Source of the DNA: Neolewinella antarctica
Lineage (GTDB): Bacteria > Bacteroidota > Bacteroidia > Chitinophagales > Saprospiraceae
Length of the DNA: 64,000 nt
Assembly (NCBI RefSeq): GCF_011927835.1
Contig: NZ_JAATJH010000002.1
Span: 699,915-763,914 of the forward strand
Reading direction: 5' to 3'
Shown: in pieces, positions 8,536 through 16,644 of the stretch
Numbering within the stretch: position 1 is the stretch's first letter
How the letters are laid out: each line of letters opens with the position of its first letter
Program-made: the position numbers and the translations under genes
The notes under the pieces: generated by a model
The model's input: the letters and a program-made list of their open reading frames with translations, nothing else
What the model was told of the DNA's origin: nothing
Databases searched by the model: none

Positions 8536-9672
8536 ATGGCCCACCTGCTGAAGCTACCCAAGAAAGACCAAAAGGGCATCCTGCTGATCACCCACAAAGA
8601 GGCGCTGGTGTTCAACAAGGCGGTCAAGCAGATCCGGTTTGAAAAGGTCAATGAACTGACGCGCAAACTCTTCCCACTGACGGAGTTAAAGCCCTTCTAC
8701 CAGACCCGGTTCGATGAATTGAAAAAGCACTACTACGTCGGCCAGCACTTCGGGTGGTACCACCAGAACTACGCGCCGCTGCCCGAGATCGACTTTTTTT
8801 TGTGCACCAAAAGTACCGTGAGTTTTCAGGACGAATCAAAGGTTTTTCGCATCCCGCTTTCCAGTAGTTCCTTTATCCACAAGACTTTCCGGCCCATGGA
8901 TCTCGGGCTCAAACTTTGGGACATTCTTTCGGTAAGTAACAACGGCGCTACCAAACGACTACGTGAATTCGTCCTGGCCATCAGAAGGCTGTACGACCGG
9001 GGCCACCGCATGAAAGTGCTGGTCGTCAACAAAATGAGCGTCAACGAGCCAGGGAAACGGTTCGATAATGAATTAATGGACCTTTATTACGAGCTCTTTT
9101 CGGACGAAGAGCGCAACGATTTCGTAATGATGCGCCTGGCCAGCGACATGAGCTTTATCGGTATGCCAAGCGAGACGATCGCTCAATTCATGAATCTCTC
9201 TAAAGTATTCGCCCTCTTTTCCGAGCAGGAAGGCGAGCCCCGGGTAGTAGCCGAAGCCCTCATCTGCGGTTTACCCGTCGTGACCTGGAAGCACATCCGC
9301 GCCGGCGGCAGCATCGACCACCTGAACGAGCAAAATTCCGTCCGTTTCGAGACTTATGAGAAAAGTGACGATGCTTTGCTGGAAGCCGTGCAGCGCTGCG
9401 ACGAGTTCGTCGTGGATTCGGACGGCCTGACGAAGCGCCTCCGCGAAGACTATACGATCGAGATCTTGAAGGGTTACATGACTGACTTGTACGCAAAAAA
9501 TGGCGAGACTTTTGACGGAGAAATCGAGCACGGGGAATTGCTCGCCAACGCGGTCAACGCCCATTTAGTTAGCGTGCCCTGGGCGAAGGACCGGTTCGGA
9601 ACCGCGGATATTTTGGACAAAGAGCAGTTCAATATTTTTTATGAGTTCGCCATGGACGCCGTGCCGTCCTGA
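8536..9672 (+). CDS. GT-B (group 1-like) glycosyltransferase
   Basis: The 378-residue product from the ATG at 8536 starts MAHLLKLPKKDQKGILLITHKEA. The frame is open further upstream to a TTG directly after the flippase stop, but those 38 residues look non-coding in character. The C-terminal half has the nucleotide-sugar region of GT-B enzymes: FIGMPSETIAQFMNLSKVFALFSEQEGEPRVVAEALICGLPVVTW, i.e. an 'E-G-x-P-R-V-x-x-E-A-x-x-C-G-x-P-V' signature with the conserved Glu pair. It lacks a signal peptide. As the last gene of the glycan cluster it probably adds a sugar to the same lipid-linked acceptor. Confidence 0.88.
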   Translation: MAHLLKLPKKDQKGILLITHKEALVFNKAVKQIRFEKVNELTRKLFPLTELKPFYQTRFDELKKHYYVGQHFGWYHQNYAPLPEIDFFLCTKSTVSFQDESKVFRIPLSSSSFIHKTFRPMDLGLKLWDILSVSNNGATKRLREFVLAIRRLYDRGHRMKVLVVNKMSVNEPGKRFDNELMDLYYELFSDEERNDFVMMRLASDMSFIGMPSETIAQFMNLSKVFALFSEQEGEPRVVAEALICGLPVVTWKHIRAGGSIDHLNEQNSVRFETYEKSDDALLEAVQRCDEFVVDSDGLTKRLREDYTIEILKGYMTDLYAKNGETFDGEIEHGELLANAVNAHLVSVPWAKDRFGTADILDKEQFNIFYEFAMDAVPS

Positions 9673-9711
9673 GTGCTCCTGGTGCGGTCAAGGGAATTAT
9701 AGCCCGGCACT

Positions 9712-9728
9712 CGGGGTAAATTACCCCG
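9712..9728. promoter_or_regulatory. Short dyad CGGGGTAA/TTACCCCG before the AAE transporter gene
   Basis: Arms CGGGGTAA and TTACCCCG are separated by a single A, 80 nt before the next ATG. A short perfect dyad like this could be an operator. No regulator can be named and no promoter match is clear. Confidence 0.3.
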
Positions 9729-9807
9729 GTCCGGGAACTTTGCCGGGCCGCCCGCCTTTTCCCGGCGGAGCGCAGCCGCCCCGTATTCAACTAATGCTTA
9801 CCCGGCC

Positions 9808-11439
9808 ATGATCGAAACCCTCGCCAGTTCCCCCTTACTGTTGCTGTTTGTCGTCATCGCCGTCGGGTACGGGGTGGGGGACATAAAGATTGGTAGCTTC
9901 AAACTCGGTGTGGCGGCCGTGCTGTTCGTCGGGCTCGGGTTCGGCGCGCTCAGTCCCGATCTACAGGTGCCGCAGTTCATCATCTTTTTGGGCCTGGCTA
10001 TTTTCGTTTACACCGTGGGGTTAAGCTCCGCCCCGGCGTTTTTTGCCAGTTTTCGGCACCACGGGCTCAAGGATGTCTACTTCGCTACCTTCACCGTGCT
10101 CCTTTCCGCCGTGCTGGCCTACGGAGTTGGTCGGTGGTTGGGCTTCGACGCGGCGCTGACCGGAGGCCTGTACGCCGGGGCAAGCACCAATACACCAGCG
10201 CTGGCCGGTTTGCTCGACGCCATTCAGAAGGGCGCGGCCGCGGGTGCCGTGGATGGGATGAGCGAGCAGGCCGTGGTGGGCTATTCCCTGGCGTACCCCA
10301 TGGGCGTACTCGGGGTAATGCTCGGTATCGTGTTGTTACAAAAGGTACTCAAGATCGACTACCGTAAGGAAGCGCGGGAACTTTCCAAAGATTATCCCCT
10401 GGGTGACACCCTGGTGAGCCTCACTTACGACGTAACTAACGCCGCGTTGATTGGGACCAGCCTGCGGGATTTTCGCCGCGATAACGACGTGAACGTGGCC
10501 TTTGGTCGCATCCTGCACGACGGCCGTACTTCACTAACCAACTGGAATACGGTACCGAGCGCTGGCGACCGGATCGTGCTCGTCGGTACGCGGGAAGCCA
10601 TCGAGGAAACCGCTCACCTCGTCGGCCCGCCCGCCGCCGAGCAGCTCACGCACGACCGGAGCGTGTTTGACGTCCGTAGGATATTTATTTCCAACGACGA
10701 CATCGCCGGTAAAACGATCGCCAGCCTTAACCTGGAATCCCGCTTCAATATCCTCATCACCCGCGTTCAGCGCGGCGATATGGACCTCCTCGCTTCTGGC
10801 GAAACAACCCTGGAACTCGGCGACCGGATTCTAATGGTGGCGCACCGGGACGATCTGCCGGAACTCTTCAAGGTATTTGGGAATAGCTACGAAGCGCTTT
10901 CCAAGGTGAACTTGCTGAGCTTCGGCCTCGGTATTGCGCTAGGCTTACTGTTGGGCATGATCAACATCACCCTGCCCGGTGGTTACAGTTTCAGCCTGGG
11001 TTTTGCCGGTGGGCCGCTGATCGTCGCCCTCGTCCTCGGGCAGTTGCGCCGGACGGGGCCAATCGTATGGACTTTGCCTTACGGTGCGAACCTGACCCTG
11101 CGACAGGTCGGGCTGATTTTTCTACTGGCCGGTATCGGCATCCGTTCGGGACAGACTTTTTTCGGGACGCTACAAACGGACCTCGGATACAAACTCTTCT
11201 TTGCCGGCGGCATGATTGCCATCGTCAGTACGCTGGCCACCTTACTGGTCGGGTACAAAATATTACGGATACCCTTCAGCTTTCTGGGTGGTATGGTGGG
11301 CAGCCAGCCGGCGGTGCTGGACTTTGCGGTGGAGCAGGTCGGGAACAAGTATCCGACCATCGGGTACACGCGCTTGCTACCGATGGTGTTGATTGGAAAA
11401 ATTCTGGCGGTGCAGATTTTGTATAATTTGTTACGGTGA
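9808..11439 (+). CDS. AAE-family transporter with two TrkA-C (RCK_C) domains
   Basis: The 543-residue protein has the layout of the aspartate:alanine exchanger family (AspT, YidE, YbjL). It has a membrane half (1 to ~175), a central cytoplasmic stretch with two TrkA-C domains (~205-370; ...GTSLRDFRRDNDVNVAFGRILHDG... and ...GKTIASLNLESRFNILITRVQRG...), and a second membrane half (~375-543) with TLPGGYSFSLGFAGGPLIVALVLG and RQVGLIFLLAGIGIRSG. Each membrane half carries the duplicated G-x-x-x-G-rich repeat. TrkA-C domains usually bind small ligands and gate transport. The substrate is probably an amino or dicarboxylic acid but cannot be fixed. The gene stands alone, between a glycosyltransferase and a convergent sigma factor gene. 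Confidence 0.9.
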   Translation: MIETLASSPLLLLFVVIAVGYGVGDIKIGSFKLGVAAVLFVGLGFGALSPDLQVPQFIIFLGLAIFVYTVGLSSAPAFFASFRHHGLKDVYFATFTVLLSAVLAYGVGRWLGFDAALTGGLYAGASTNTPALAGLLDAIQKGAAAGAVDGMSEQAVVGYSLAYPMGVLGVMLGIVLLQKVLKIDYRKEARELSKDYPLGDTLVSLTYDVTNAALIGTSLRDFRRDNDVNVAFGRILHDGRTSLTNWNTVPSAGDRIVLVGTREAIEETAHLVGPPAAEQLTHDRSVFDVRRIFISNDDIAGKTIASLNLESRFNILITRVQRGDMDLLASGETTLELGDRILMVAHRDDLPELFKVFGNSYEALSKVNLLSFGLGIALGLLLGMINITLPGGYSFSLGFAGGPLIVALVLGQLRRTGPIVWTLPYGANLTLRQVGLIFLLAGIGIRSGQTFFGTLQTDLGYKLFFAGGMIAIVSTLATLLVGYKILRIPFSFLGGMVGSQPAVLDFAVEQVGNKYPTIGYTRLLPMVLIGKILAVQILYNLLR

Positions 11440-11533
11440 TTCGGGCAAAAGGCTTTATGAGGCGACCGTAACTTTGTAAAAGTTAAGCGTATCCATCGAC
11501 TTGGATTTACCTTTTTGCTGCTTCCAATATCCC

Positions 11534-11551
11534 TTGCACCCGCGTCCACGC
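11534..11551 (+). repeat. REP-like GC element
   Basis: TTGCACCCGCGTCCACGC matches the consensus with one substitution. It lies in the convergent gap between the transporter and the sigma factor gene, directly abutting the terminator hairpin. Confidence 0.6.
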
Positions 11552-11599
11552 AAAAAAAAGCCCCGCTACGTAGTCAACGTAACGGGGCTCAGATTTTTC
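11552..11599. terminator. Bidirectional intrinsic terminator
   Basis: A run of eight A residues is followed by AGCCCCGCTACG, a short loop, CGTAACGGGGCT and then CAGATTTTT. The stem is G+C-rich, with A-run on the left and T-run on the right, so it can stop transcription coming from the AAE transporter (+) and from the sigma factor gene (-). Confidence 0.8.
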
Positions 11600-11642
11600 A
11601 TGACGGTGCGTGCAAACACCATCAGGTTTATGACTTAGAAAA

Positions 11643-12224
11643 CTACCGCAGCGCGATCTGCTTCTCGTCCACCATTTTACGCATATTGATTAACGCATAA
11701 CGCATCCGGCCGAGCGCGGTGTTGATGCTCACGCGGGTGAGCTTGGCGATCTCCTTGAAACTCATGTCGGCGTAGTGGCGCAGGATGACGACTTCGCGCT
11801 GCTCGGGTGGGAGGGAGTCGACGAGGTGGCGCACTTTGTCGTGCGTCTGGCTGCGGATCATCTCGTCCTCGGCGTTGCGCTCGGGGGATTGCAGGACGTC
11901 GAAAATGTCGAAGGTTTCCGTCTGGCCGACGATGGGGCGGCGCTTGTTGCGGCGGAACGAATCGACGCACATGTTGTAGCTGATCCGCATGGCCCACTGG
12001 AGGAACTTACCCTCGTGGTTGTATTTGCCCTTGCGGAGCGTGTCGATGATCTTGATGAATACCTCCTGAAAGATGTCCTCAGCCTGGCTGTGGTCCTTCG
12101 TGAAAAGGTAGATGGAAGTGTAGATTTTCTGTTGGTGGCGGCCGAGGAGTTCCTCAAAAGCGCGGTCTTCTCCAGACAGGTATAGGGTGATCAGGGCCTG
12201 ATCGGTGTGCGACTTGATGTCCAT
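11643..12224 (-). CDS. ECF-type RNA polymerase sigma factor
   Basis: The 193-residue protein is a sigma-70 family factor with only regions 2 and 4. Region 2 (~25-95) includes YLFTKDHSQAEDIFQEVFIKI and a core-binding helix ending FLQWAMRISYNMCVDSFRRNKR. Region 4 (~135-185) is LPPEQREVVILRHYADMSFKEIAKLTRVSINTALGRMRYALINMRK, a helix-turn-helix that reads the -35-like element. No anti-sigma gene is next to it, unlike most ECF factors. Conserved stand-alone factors of this kind are common in Bacteroidota. A candidate promoter lies about 140 nt upstream, implying a long 5' leader. Confidence 0.93.
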   Translation of the reverse strand: MDIKSHTDQALITLYLSGEDRAFEELLGRHQQKIYTSIYLFTKDHSQAEDIFQEVFIKIIDTLRKGKYNHEGKFLQWAMRISYNMCVDSFRRNKRRPIVGQTETFDIFDVLQSPERNAEDEMIRSQTHDKVRHLVDSLPPEQREVVILRHYADMSFKEIAKLTRVSINTALGRMRYALINMRKMVDEKQIALR

Positions 12225-12779
12225 GACTAACGTTTGAAAGCTGTTTGGGATAATTCCCGAGGGTCCGCCGGACTGAAAATACCGGCGTAGTTAGTGTAGA
12301 CGTTGTTGTATAGGTTGTCGCTTTAGTTGATCGTGAGCCGGGCAAGGATTGCCATCGGTAGTGTCAAAGATAAGTAAAGCTTAGTCACTTGCACAAGGCT
12401 TTCCTTGTCGTGGAGCGGTCTTTATGACGACCTTAACGGAGTCCTTATGCTTTAAAAAATAGCCTGTTCTGGGCCTAAAGCCCTTTATGTGCGCGGGGTC
12501 GACCGTGCTTTCCAAATTAAATTCTTCTCGGTATTTCCTTACTATTGTCGTACGGTTGTCTTGCACAATATTGTCGTTGTAACGATTAGCGACCCTTTCT
12601 AGGTCCAGACTTGGCGACCGAGACCAGAAGCTCCTACTCCACGGGCTAAGATGCTGGCGGCGGTCGTGCGCATCACTGCTGGCCCGGCTTTGAATTTGCG
12701 GCACACTTGATCTATATTCACCATCCATTAGCGAATTGTATGCTTTGAGTTCTTTCCTAACGATTAAACACCGACAACC
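12225..12779. other. 555-bp gap without a convincing gene
   Basis: The gap lies between the divergent sigma factor gene and a split type IX cargo gene. It has the sigma factor promoter candidate. A 115-codon minus frame (12381-12728) is open; its second half (e.g. KGFRPRTGYFLKHKDSVKVV) looks more protein-like than its Ser/Arg-rich first half, but I recognise no family, so I do not call it. Confidence 0.5.
12365..12396 (-). promoter_or_regulatory. Candidate promoter of the sigma factor gene
   Basis: On the minus strand a -7 box TATCTTTG (12372-12365) lies 21 nt from a TTG -33 box (12396-12394), matching the Bacteroidota pattern TTG-N17..23-TAnnTTTG. It is about 140 nt before the start codon. 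Confidence 0.5.
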
Positions 12780-13517
12780 TTGAAACTACTTTTAATTTTT
12801 GGCATCACCACGGTGCTGTGTTCCTCCGCGCTCATTGCGCAGGATGTGTACGAGACTACTCCGATGCGGATCGCACAGGGGGTAACGACGCCCGAAGACT
12901 GGGTGGACTACAAACCCGCTCTATCGAATGGTGGCACTGACGGTAGGGTTGCCGGCATAACCGTGCGGATAAATACCGAGGATTATAACTTCGAGACAAC
13001 CCCTCACTATTTGGTCAGTTTGGAGTAAGAGCAGGGCGCAAGCGGGGGGGCTGAAATGTGGCAGCTATCAGGATACACCGCAATTTACGCGCCTAGTGAA
13101 AAGGGGTTTTCGGTTTATGCTAGGTATACCGATGGCAATTTCGACTTTCCGGAGTACCCCTCCGTGATTAATGCGGAGACAGCCCGGGCACTAAAACAGC
13201 GTTACGTCATTCGCTGGACGGCAATTTTGTCCGCCTCGCAACGGGATAGCACGACAACAAATGTCGTTCTTTACGGGGAGGAAGCCAATACGATTCCGCA
13301 ATTTACCGTGTCACCAAATCCGGCTCAGGACTGGGTCAACGTTACTTCAGCTGGCGATATTCAACAGATTCTGGTGTACGACATAACCGGACAATTGTTA
13401 CAGCAACACGTCGGTATTGCTAGCTTCAGCACTTCAACCCTGCCCGCGGCTACCTACGTCATCAGCGTGGAATTTGCTGATGGGAAGATCGGTAGCCGGA
13501 AGTTAGTGAAGCAGTAA
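12780..13517 (+). pseudogene. Type IX secreted protein interrupted by an in-frame stop
   Basis: One frame runs from a TTG at 12780 to a TAA at 13515-13517, broken only by TAA at 13026-13028. The first part has a signal peptide (KLLLIFGITTVLCSSALIAQ) and then a beta-rich stretch ending TPHYLVSLE. After the stop the frame continues without another stop into MWQLSGYTAIYAPSEKGFSVYARYTDG, which reads as the second half of the same domain. It ends with a type IX sorting domain (FTVSPNPAQDWVNVTSAGD... LVYDITGQLLQQ... YVISVEF.DGKIGSRKLVKQ). The domain resembles lectin-like beta sandwiches of Bacteroidota but I cannot name it. With the stop, the sorting domain is lost, so the product would not be exported. 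A Met at 13056 could give a 153-residue protein without a signal peptide. Confidence 0.7.
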
Positions 13518-13583
13518 CGTTCACTGGCTTCCGAGAAGGGTTATCTCAATGTTTGGAATACGTGCGAAAATCTACCGAAATGA

Positions 13584-13602
13584 GGCGCGGTCGCGGGTGC
13601 CA
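13584..13602 (-). repeat. REP-like GC element
   Basis: GGCGCGGTCGCGGGTGCC is the reverse complement form of the consensus. It lies in the gap between the broken type IX cargo gene and the cystathionine synthase gene. Confidence 0.65.
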
Positions 13603-13661
13603 GGGTAATGGGGGCGCGCAAAGATAATTTGGCGAGAACAGGGTGTATCCCGGTAACTGGT

Positions 13662-13669
13662 TAACTTTG
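13662..13669 (+). promoter_or_regulatory. Candidate -7 box
   Basis: TAACTTTG matches TAnnTTTG and lies 21 nt before the ATG at 13691. No clear TTG is found at the proper distance upstream, so this is a partial match. Confidence 0.4.
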
Positions 13670-13690
13670 TAACCACCCAAATCGCTTCCC

Positions 13691-14866
13691 ATGTCCACCC
13701 GCAAAGACGCCGCCTTCGCCACCAAATGCATCCACGGTGGCCTCGCACCCGACCCCCTGACCGGGTCCGTCATGACGCCGATCTACCAAACCTCGACCTA
13801 CGCCCAATCCGCCCCCGGGGTACACCAGGGCTACGCCTACGCCCGCACGAAGAACCCCACCCGGAGTGCTCTGCAGGATAACTTGGCGTCCATCGAAAAC
13901 GGAACCCACGGCATCTGTTTCAGCAGTGGCCTCGCCGCAATGGACAACGTGCTCAAACTCCTCAGCCCGGGCGACGAAGTGCTGGCGAGCGACGATCTCT
14001 ACGGCGGTTCCTACCGGCTATTGACCACCGTTTTTGGCCGTTTTGGGATTAAATCCCGCTTCATCGACATGCGCGACGCCGCCGCCGTTGCCGACCGGGT
14101 AACCAGCGAAACCAAGATGCTCTGGATCGAGACGCCCACCAACCCGATGCTCAACATTGTGGACATTGCGGTGCTCACTGACATCGCCAAGCGGCGTAAC
14201 CTCATCAGCGTCGTCGATAATACTTTCGCCAGCCCCTACTTGCAACAGCCGCTCGATCTGGGTGCCGATCTGGTGTTGCACTCCGCCACGAAGTACCTCG
14301 GTGGCCACTCGGACGTCGTGATGGGCGCCGTCGTTACCAACGACGAAGACCTCGCCCAGCAACTTTACTACCTGCAAAACGCGGCCGGTGCCGTGCCTGG
14401 CCCCCAGGACTGTTTCCTCGTGCTGCGGGGCATCAAAACCCTGCACCTCCGCGTCGAGCGGGCTTGCCAGAACGCTAAGCGAATCGTTGCAGTCCTCAAC
14501 GCGAATGAACTCGTTGCCAACGTGTATTACCCCGGCCAAACCGACCACCCCGGACACGATATTGCCAAAAAGCAGATGCGCGATTTCGGTGCCATGATCT
14601 CTTTCGATCTGAAGGACGACACGATGGAGGCGGCGACACAAGTCATGAAGAACACGCACTACTTTACCCTCGCCGAATCCCTCGGTGGCGTGGAATCACT
14701 CATCGGCCACCCAGCGACGATGACCCACGCCAGCATTCCGCGCGAGCAGCGGCTCAGCGTTGGATTGACGGACAGCTTGATTCGCCTGAGTGTAGGAATT
14801 GAAGATGGAACTGATCTGGTCAAAGACCTCGAGCTTGCGTTGGCGGCGGCGGTTGGGGTTGCCTAG
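13691..14866 (+). CDS. Cystathionine gamma-synthase / gamma-lyase family enzyme
   Basis: The 391-residue PLP enzyme belongs to the Cys/Met metabolism family. The N-terminus KCIHGG, the [13 protein letters not shown] and YARTKNPTR segments, the PLP-phosphate contact [14 protein letters not shown], the active site Asp-Thr in [16 protein letters not shown], and the PLP lysine in [11 protein letters not shown] (K201) are all present, as is the C-terminal [19 protein letters not shown]. It either makes cystathionine from an activated homoserine and cysteine or cleaves cystathionine. The subfamilies cannot be separated reliably here, so I give no symbol. It is a single-gene unit with its own -7 box. 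Its stop codon overlaps the convergent DUF1801 stop in a shared CCTAGG. Confidence 0.93.
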   Translation: MSTRKDAAFATKCIHGGLAPDPLTGSVMTPIYQTSTYAQSAPGVHQGYAYARTKNPTRSALQDNLASIENGTHGICFSSGLAAMDNVLKLLSPGDEVLASDDLYGGSYRLLTTVFGRFGIKSRFIDMRDAAAVADRVTSETKMLWIETPTNPMLNIVDIAVLTDIAKRRNLISVVDNTFASPYLQQPLDLGADLVLHSATKYLGGHSDVVMGAVVTNDEDLAQQLYYLQNAAGAVPGPQDCFLVLRGIKTLHLRVERACQNAKRIVAVLNANELVANVYYPGQTDHPGHDIAKKQMRDFGAMISFDLKDDTMEAATQVMKNTHYFTLAESLGGVESLIGHPATMTHASIPREQRLSVGLTDSLIRLSVGIEDGTDLVKDLELALAAAVGVA

Positions 14867-15297
14867 GGTGTTTCTCCCAACAACGGGAGGTGCTTGAGTC
14901 GGTGATAGCGTAGCGCGAGGCGGATACAATTCTTAATTTCCGCTACCGGCGGCTCCGCGGTCAGGGGAAGGACAATGGCACGGTTAGCAGCGTAGCTGAA
15001 CTGATCACCGTAAATCTCCCTGATGGTCGGGATGAGTTTGCTGGTGCACTTGAAATACAGCGCGTACGAATCCGGAGCTTTCTCTTTCCAGTCCATCCGT
15101 AAAGTGCTCCCACCCCTCGTGAGAAAACTCGGTTCTCCCCATTTGAGGGTTTCTTCCAGACGGTCGATCTCCGGTGCTTCGGTGGTAACTTCTCGCACCA
15201 GCGCCCTCAACCGCGCTAATCTTTGTTGTGGTAAGGGCGGGTACTCGGCTAATTTCTTGGTAAAAAGCGGGTCGGTTGTAATGACAGGGTAGGACAT
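14863..15297 (-). CDS. DUF1801 (YdhG-like) domain protein
   Basis: The 144-residue protein has the DUF1801 pattern: LRALVREVTTEAPEIDRLEETLKWGEPSFLTRGGSTLRMDWK, where 'E.lKWG.Psf' is the hallmark, followed by YALYFKCTSKLIPTIREIYG. These small soluble proteins have a YjbR/CyaY-like or YdhG fold and no firmly assigned reaction; one branch includes iron-binding proteins. It converges with the cystathionine enzyme and overlaps it by 4 nt. No operon partner is evident: MscS starts more than 1 kb upstream on the same strand and ends 52 nt from it, so co-transcription behind mscS is possible. Confidence 0.88.
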   Translation of the reverse strand: MSYPVITTDPLFTKKLAEYPPLPQQRLARLRALVREVTTEAPEIDRLEETLKWGEPSFLTRGGSTLRMDWKEKAPDSYALYFKCTSKLIPTIREIYGDQFSYAANRAIVLPLTAEPPVAEIKNCIRLALRYHRLKHLPLLGETP

Positions 15298-15349
15298 TCT
15301 CCTAAGCTAATCATTTTTACCGGGGCGGAGCGCCCAGGAAGAGATTGCG

Positions 15350-16498
15350 TTAGTCAAGCTCCTCGTCCGTAAACCCACCCACCTTCTCCACGTCGGCGGA
15401 GGGTTTGCCGGAGGTGAGGGGAGGAGCCACCCGGTTTTGCGGCAGGCAATTCCGGTAATTCTCCTGAATCCAGCCAATGCAGTGCTCCCGGGTCGCACAA
15501 CGTAGGGCAAAAGTATCACTGGCGTCTTTTGCGCTGACCAACACGCGGATCGTCATGGCCCGGTCGGTGTTGTCCGTGACGGCAACGCTGTGCACCCGCT
15601 CGTCCCAGAGGGGCTGCGTGGGGAGGAAGCGCAACAATTCTTCCCGCAGGGCGGGGACGGGAAAGGTATAGTCTACGTAGAGCAAAACGGTGCCGATGAG
15701 TTGCGTGCTGGAACGCGTCCAGTTTTGAAACGTGTCGTCGATGAATTTCTGGAGGGGGATGATCTGCCGCCGCTCATCCCATAACCGCATGGTGACGTAA
15801 GTCAGGGTGATCTCTTCCACCCAGCCGTACTCGCCGTTTACGATCAGCGCGTCGTCCAGGCGGATGGGCTGGGTAAAGGCGATCTGGAAGCCGGCCAGTA
15901 GGTTAGCGATCGACTTCTGCGCGGCCAGGCCGATGATGATACTGCCAACGCCGGCGGAGGTCAGCAGGGCCGTGCCCAGGTTCCGCATCGCGGAGAACTG
16001 CATGAGGATGAGCGCGGCAAAAATGATGAAAATAACGATGCCGACGATGCGCTGAATGTACTGTAGCTGGGTAAGGATCTTACGCTCCCGCAAGTCATTC
16101 TGGTCGTCGATCGCGTAGACGTGGCGCAGCGTATCCGCCCCGATGTTGACCAACTTCAGAATAAACACGGCAATAAAGACGTAAAGAAACGTTCGTACCA
16201 GAATTTGAAAACCACGAACGAAAGCGGGGAGAACCGTCGCGTCCGTTGCCCCCGAAGCTGGCGCCAGCCCATCCCAAAAACTAAGGGTGAGGCCACTCGC
16301 TACGATCCAGAAGACACTGGACCGCGTACGTTTAGCCACTTCCTGCAACGCATAACTATTCGTCCGCCGCCCCGCCGCACCGACGATCGGGCGAAAAACC
16401 AGTACGAAAGCCGTCGCAATGAGCAGCGCAAAACCACAGAGGATGGCCATGCGAACGATGAGGGGGAAGTCTTGTAGGAAGGGTAGGAGTTCGTTCAT
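15350..16498 (-). CDS. MscS-family mechanosensitive channel
   Basis: The 382-residue protein has about four to five N-terminal membrane helices and then the MscS core. LLTSAGVGSIIIGLAAQKSIANLLAGFQIAF is the pore-lining TM3 with its Gly/Ala packing, and RLDDALIVNGEYGWVEEITLTYVTMRLWDERRQIIPLQKFIDDTFQNW is the beta domain right after it ('G.VEeI.l..t.lr..d.r...ip...i'). A mixed alpha/beta cytoplasmic domain follows. It would open under membrane tension to release solutes on osmotic downshock. The N-terminal region is longer than E. coli MscS (286 aa), giving an intermediate-size member. Catalytic or regulatory additions are not visible. Confidence 0.92.
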   Translation of the reverse strand: MNELLPFLQDFPLIVRMAILCGFALLIATAFVLVFRPIVGAAGRRTNSYALQEVAKRTRSSVFWIVASGLTLSFWDGLAPASGATDATVLPAFVRGFQILVRTFLYVFIAVFILKLVNIGADTLRHVYAIDDQNDLRERKILTQLQYIQRIVGIVIFIIFAALILMQFSAMRNLGTALLTSAGVGSIIIGLAAQKSIANLLAGFQIAFTQPIRLDDALIVNGEYGWVEEITLTYVTMRLWDERRQIIPLQKFIDDTFQNWTRSSTQLIGTVLLYVDYTFPVPALREELLRFLPTQPLWDERVHSVAVTDNTDRAMTIRVLVSAKDASDTFALRCATREHCIGWIQENYRNCLPQNRVAPPLTSGKPSADVEKVGGFTDEELD

Positions 16499-16644
16499 GA
16501 TGGAGGCTCAGAATTTTAGGTGATCGACGCGCTAAAGCTCGCTAACGACGCGTGAGCCGGGGTGTTCGGAAGGGGCCTTTATCCGGAAATTATTCGATGA
16601 CGCTACACAATTTGGGGGATGGAAATGAATTCATCGCGAAGCGT

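Noticed and set aside
10758-10775. CACCCGCGTTCAGCGCGG in the AAE transporter gene as another REP-like copy
   Set aside because: It agrees only at the ends, and the protein sequence there (ITRVQRG) is a conserved TrkA-C strand, so similarity is probably chance.
12381-12728. A 115-codon minus-strand frame
   Set aside because: No start context, family or promoter is recognisable, and the first half has an atypical Ser/Arg-rich composition. It cannot be excluded, but support is too weak for a call.
14018-14659. A 213-codon minus-strand frame within the cystathionine enzyme gene
   Set aside because: It is antisense to a well-conserved PLP enzyme and has the same shadow composition (Val/Gly/His-rich).
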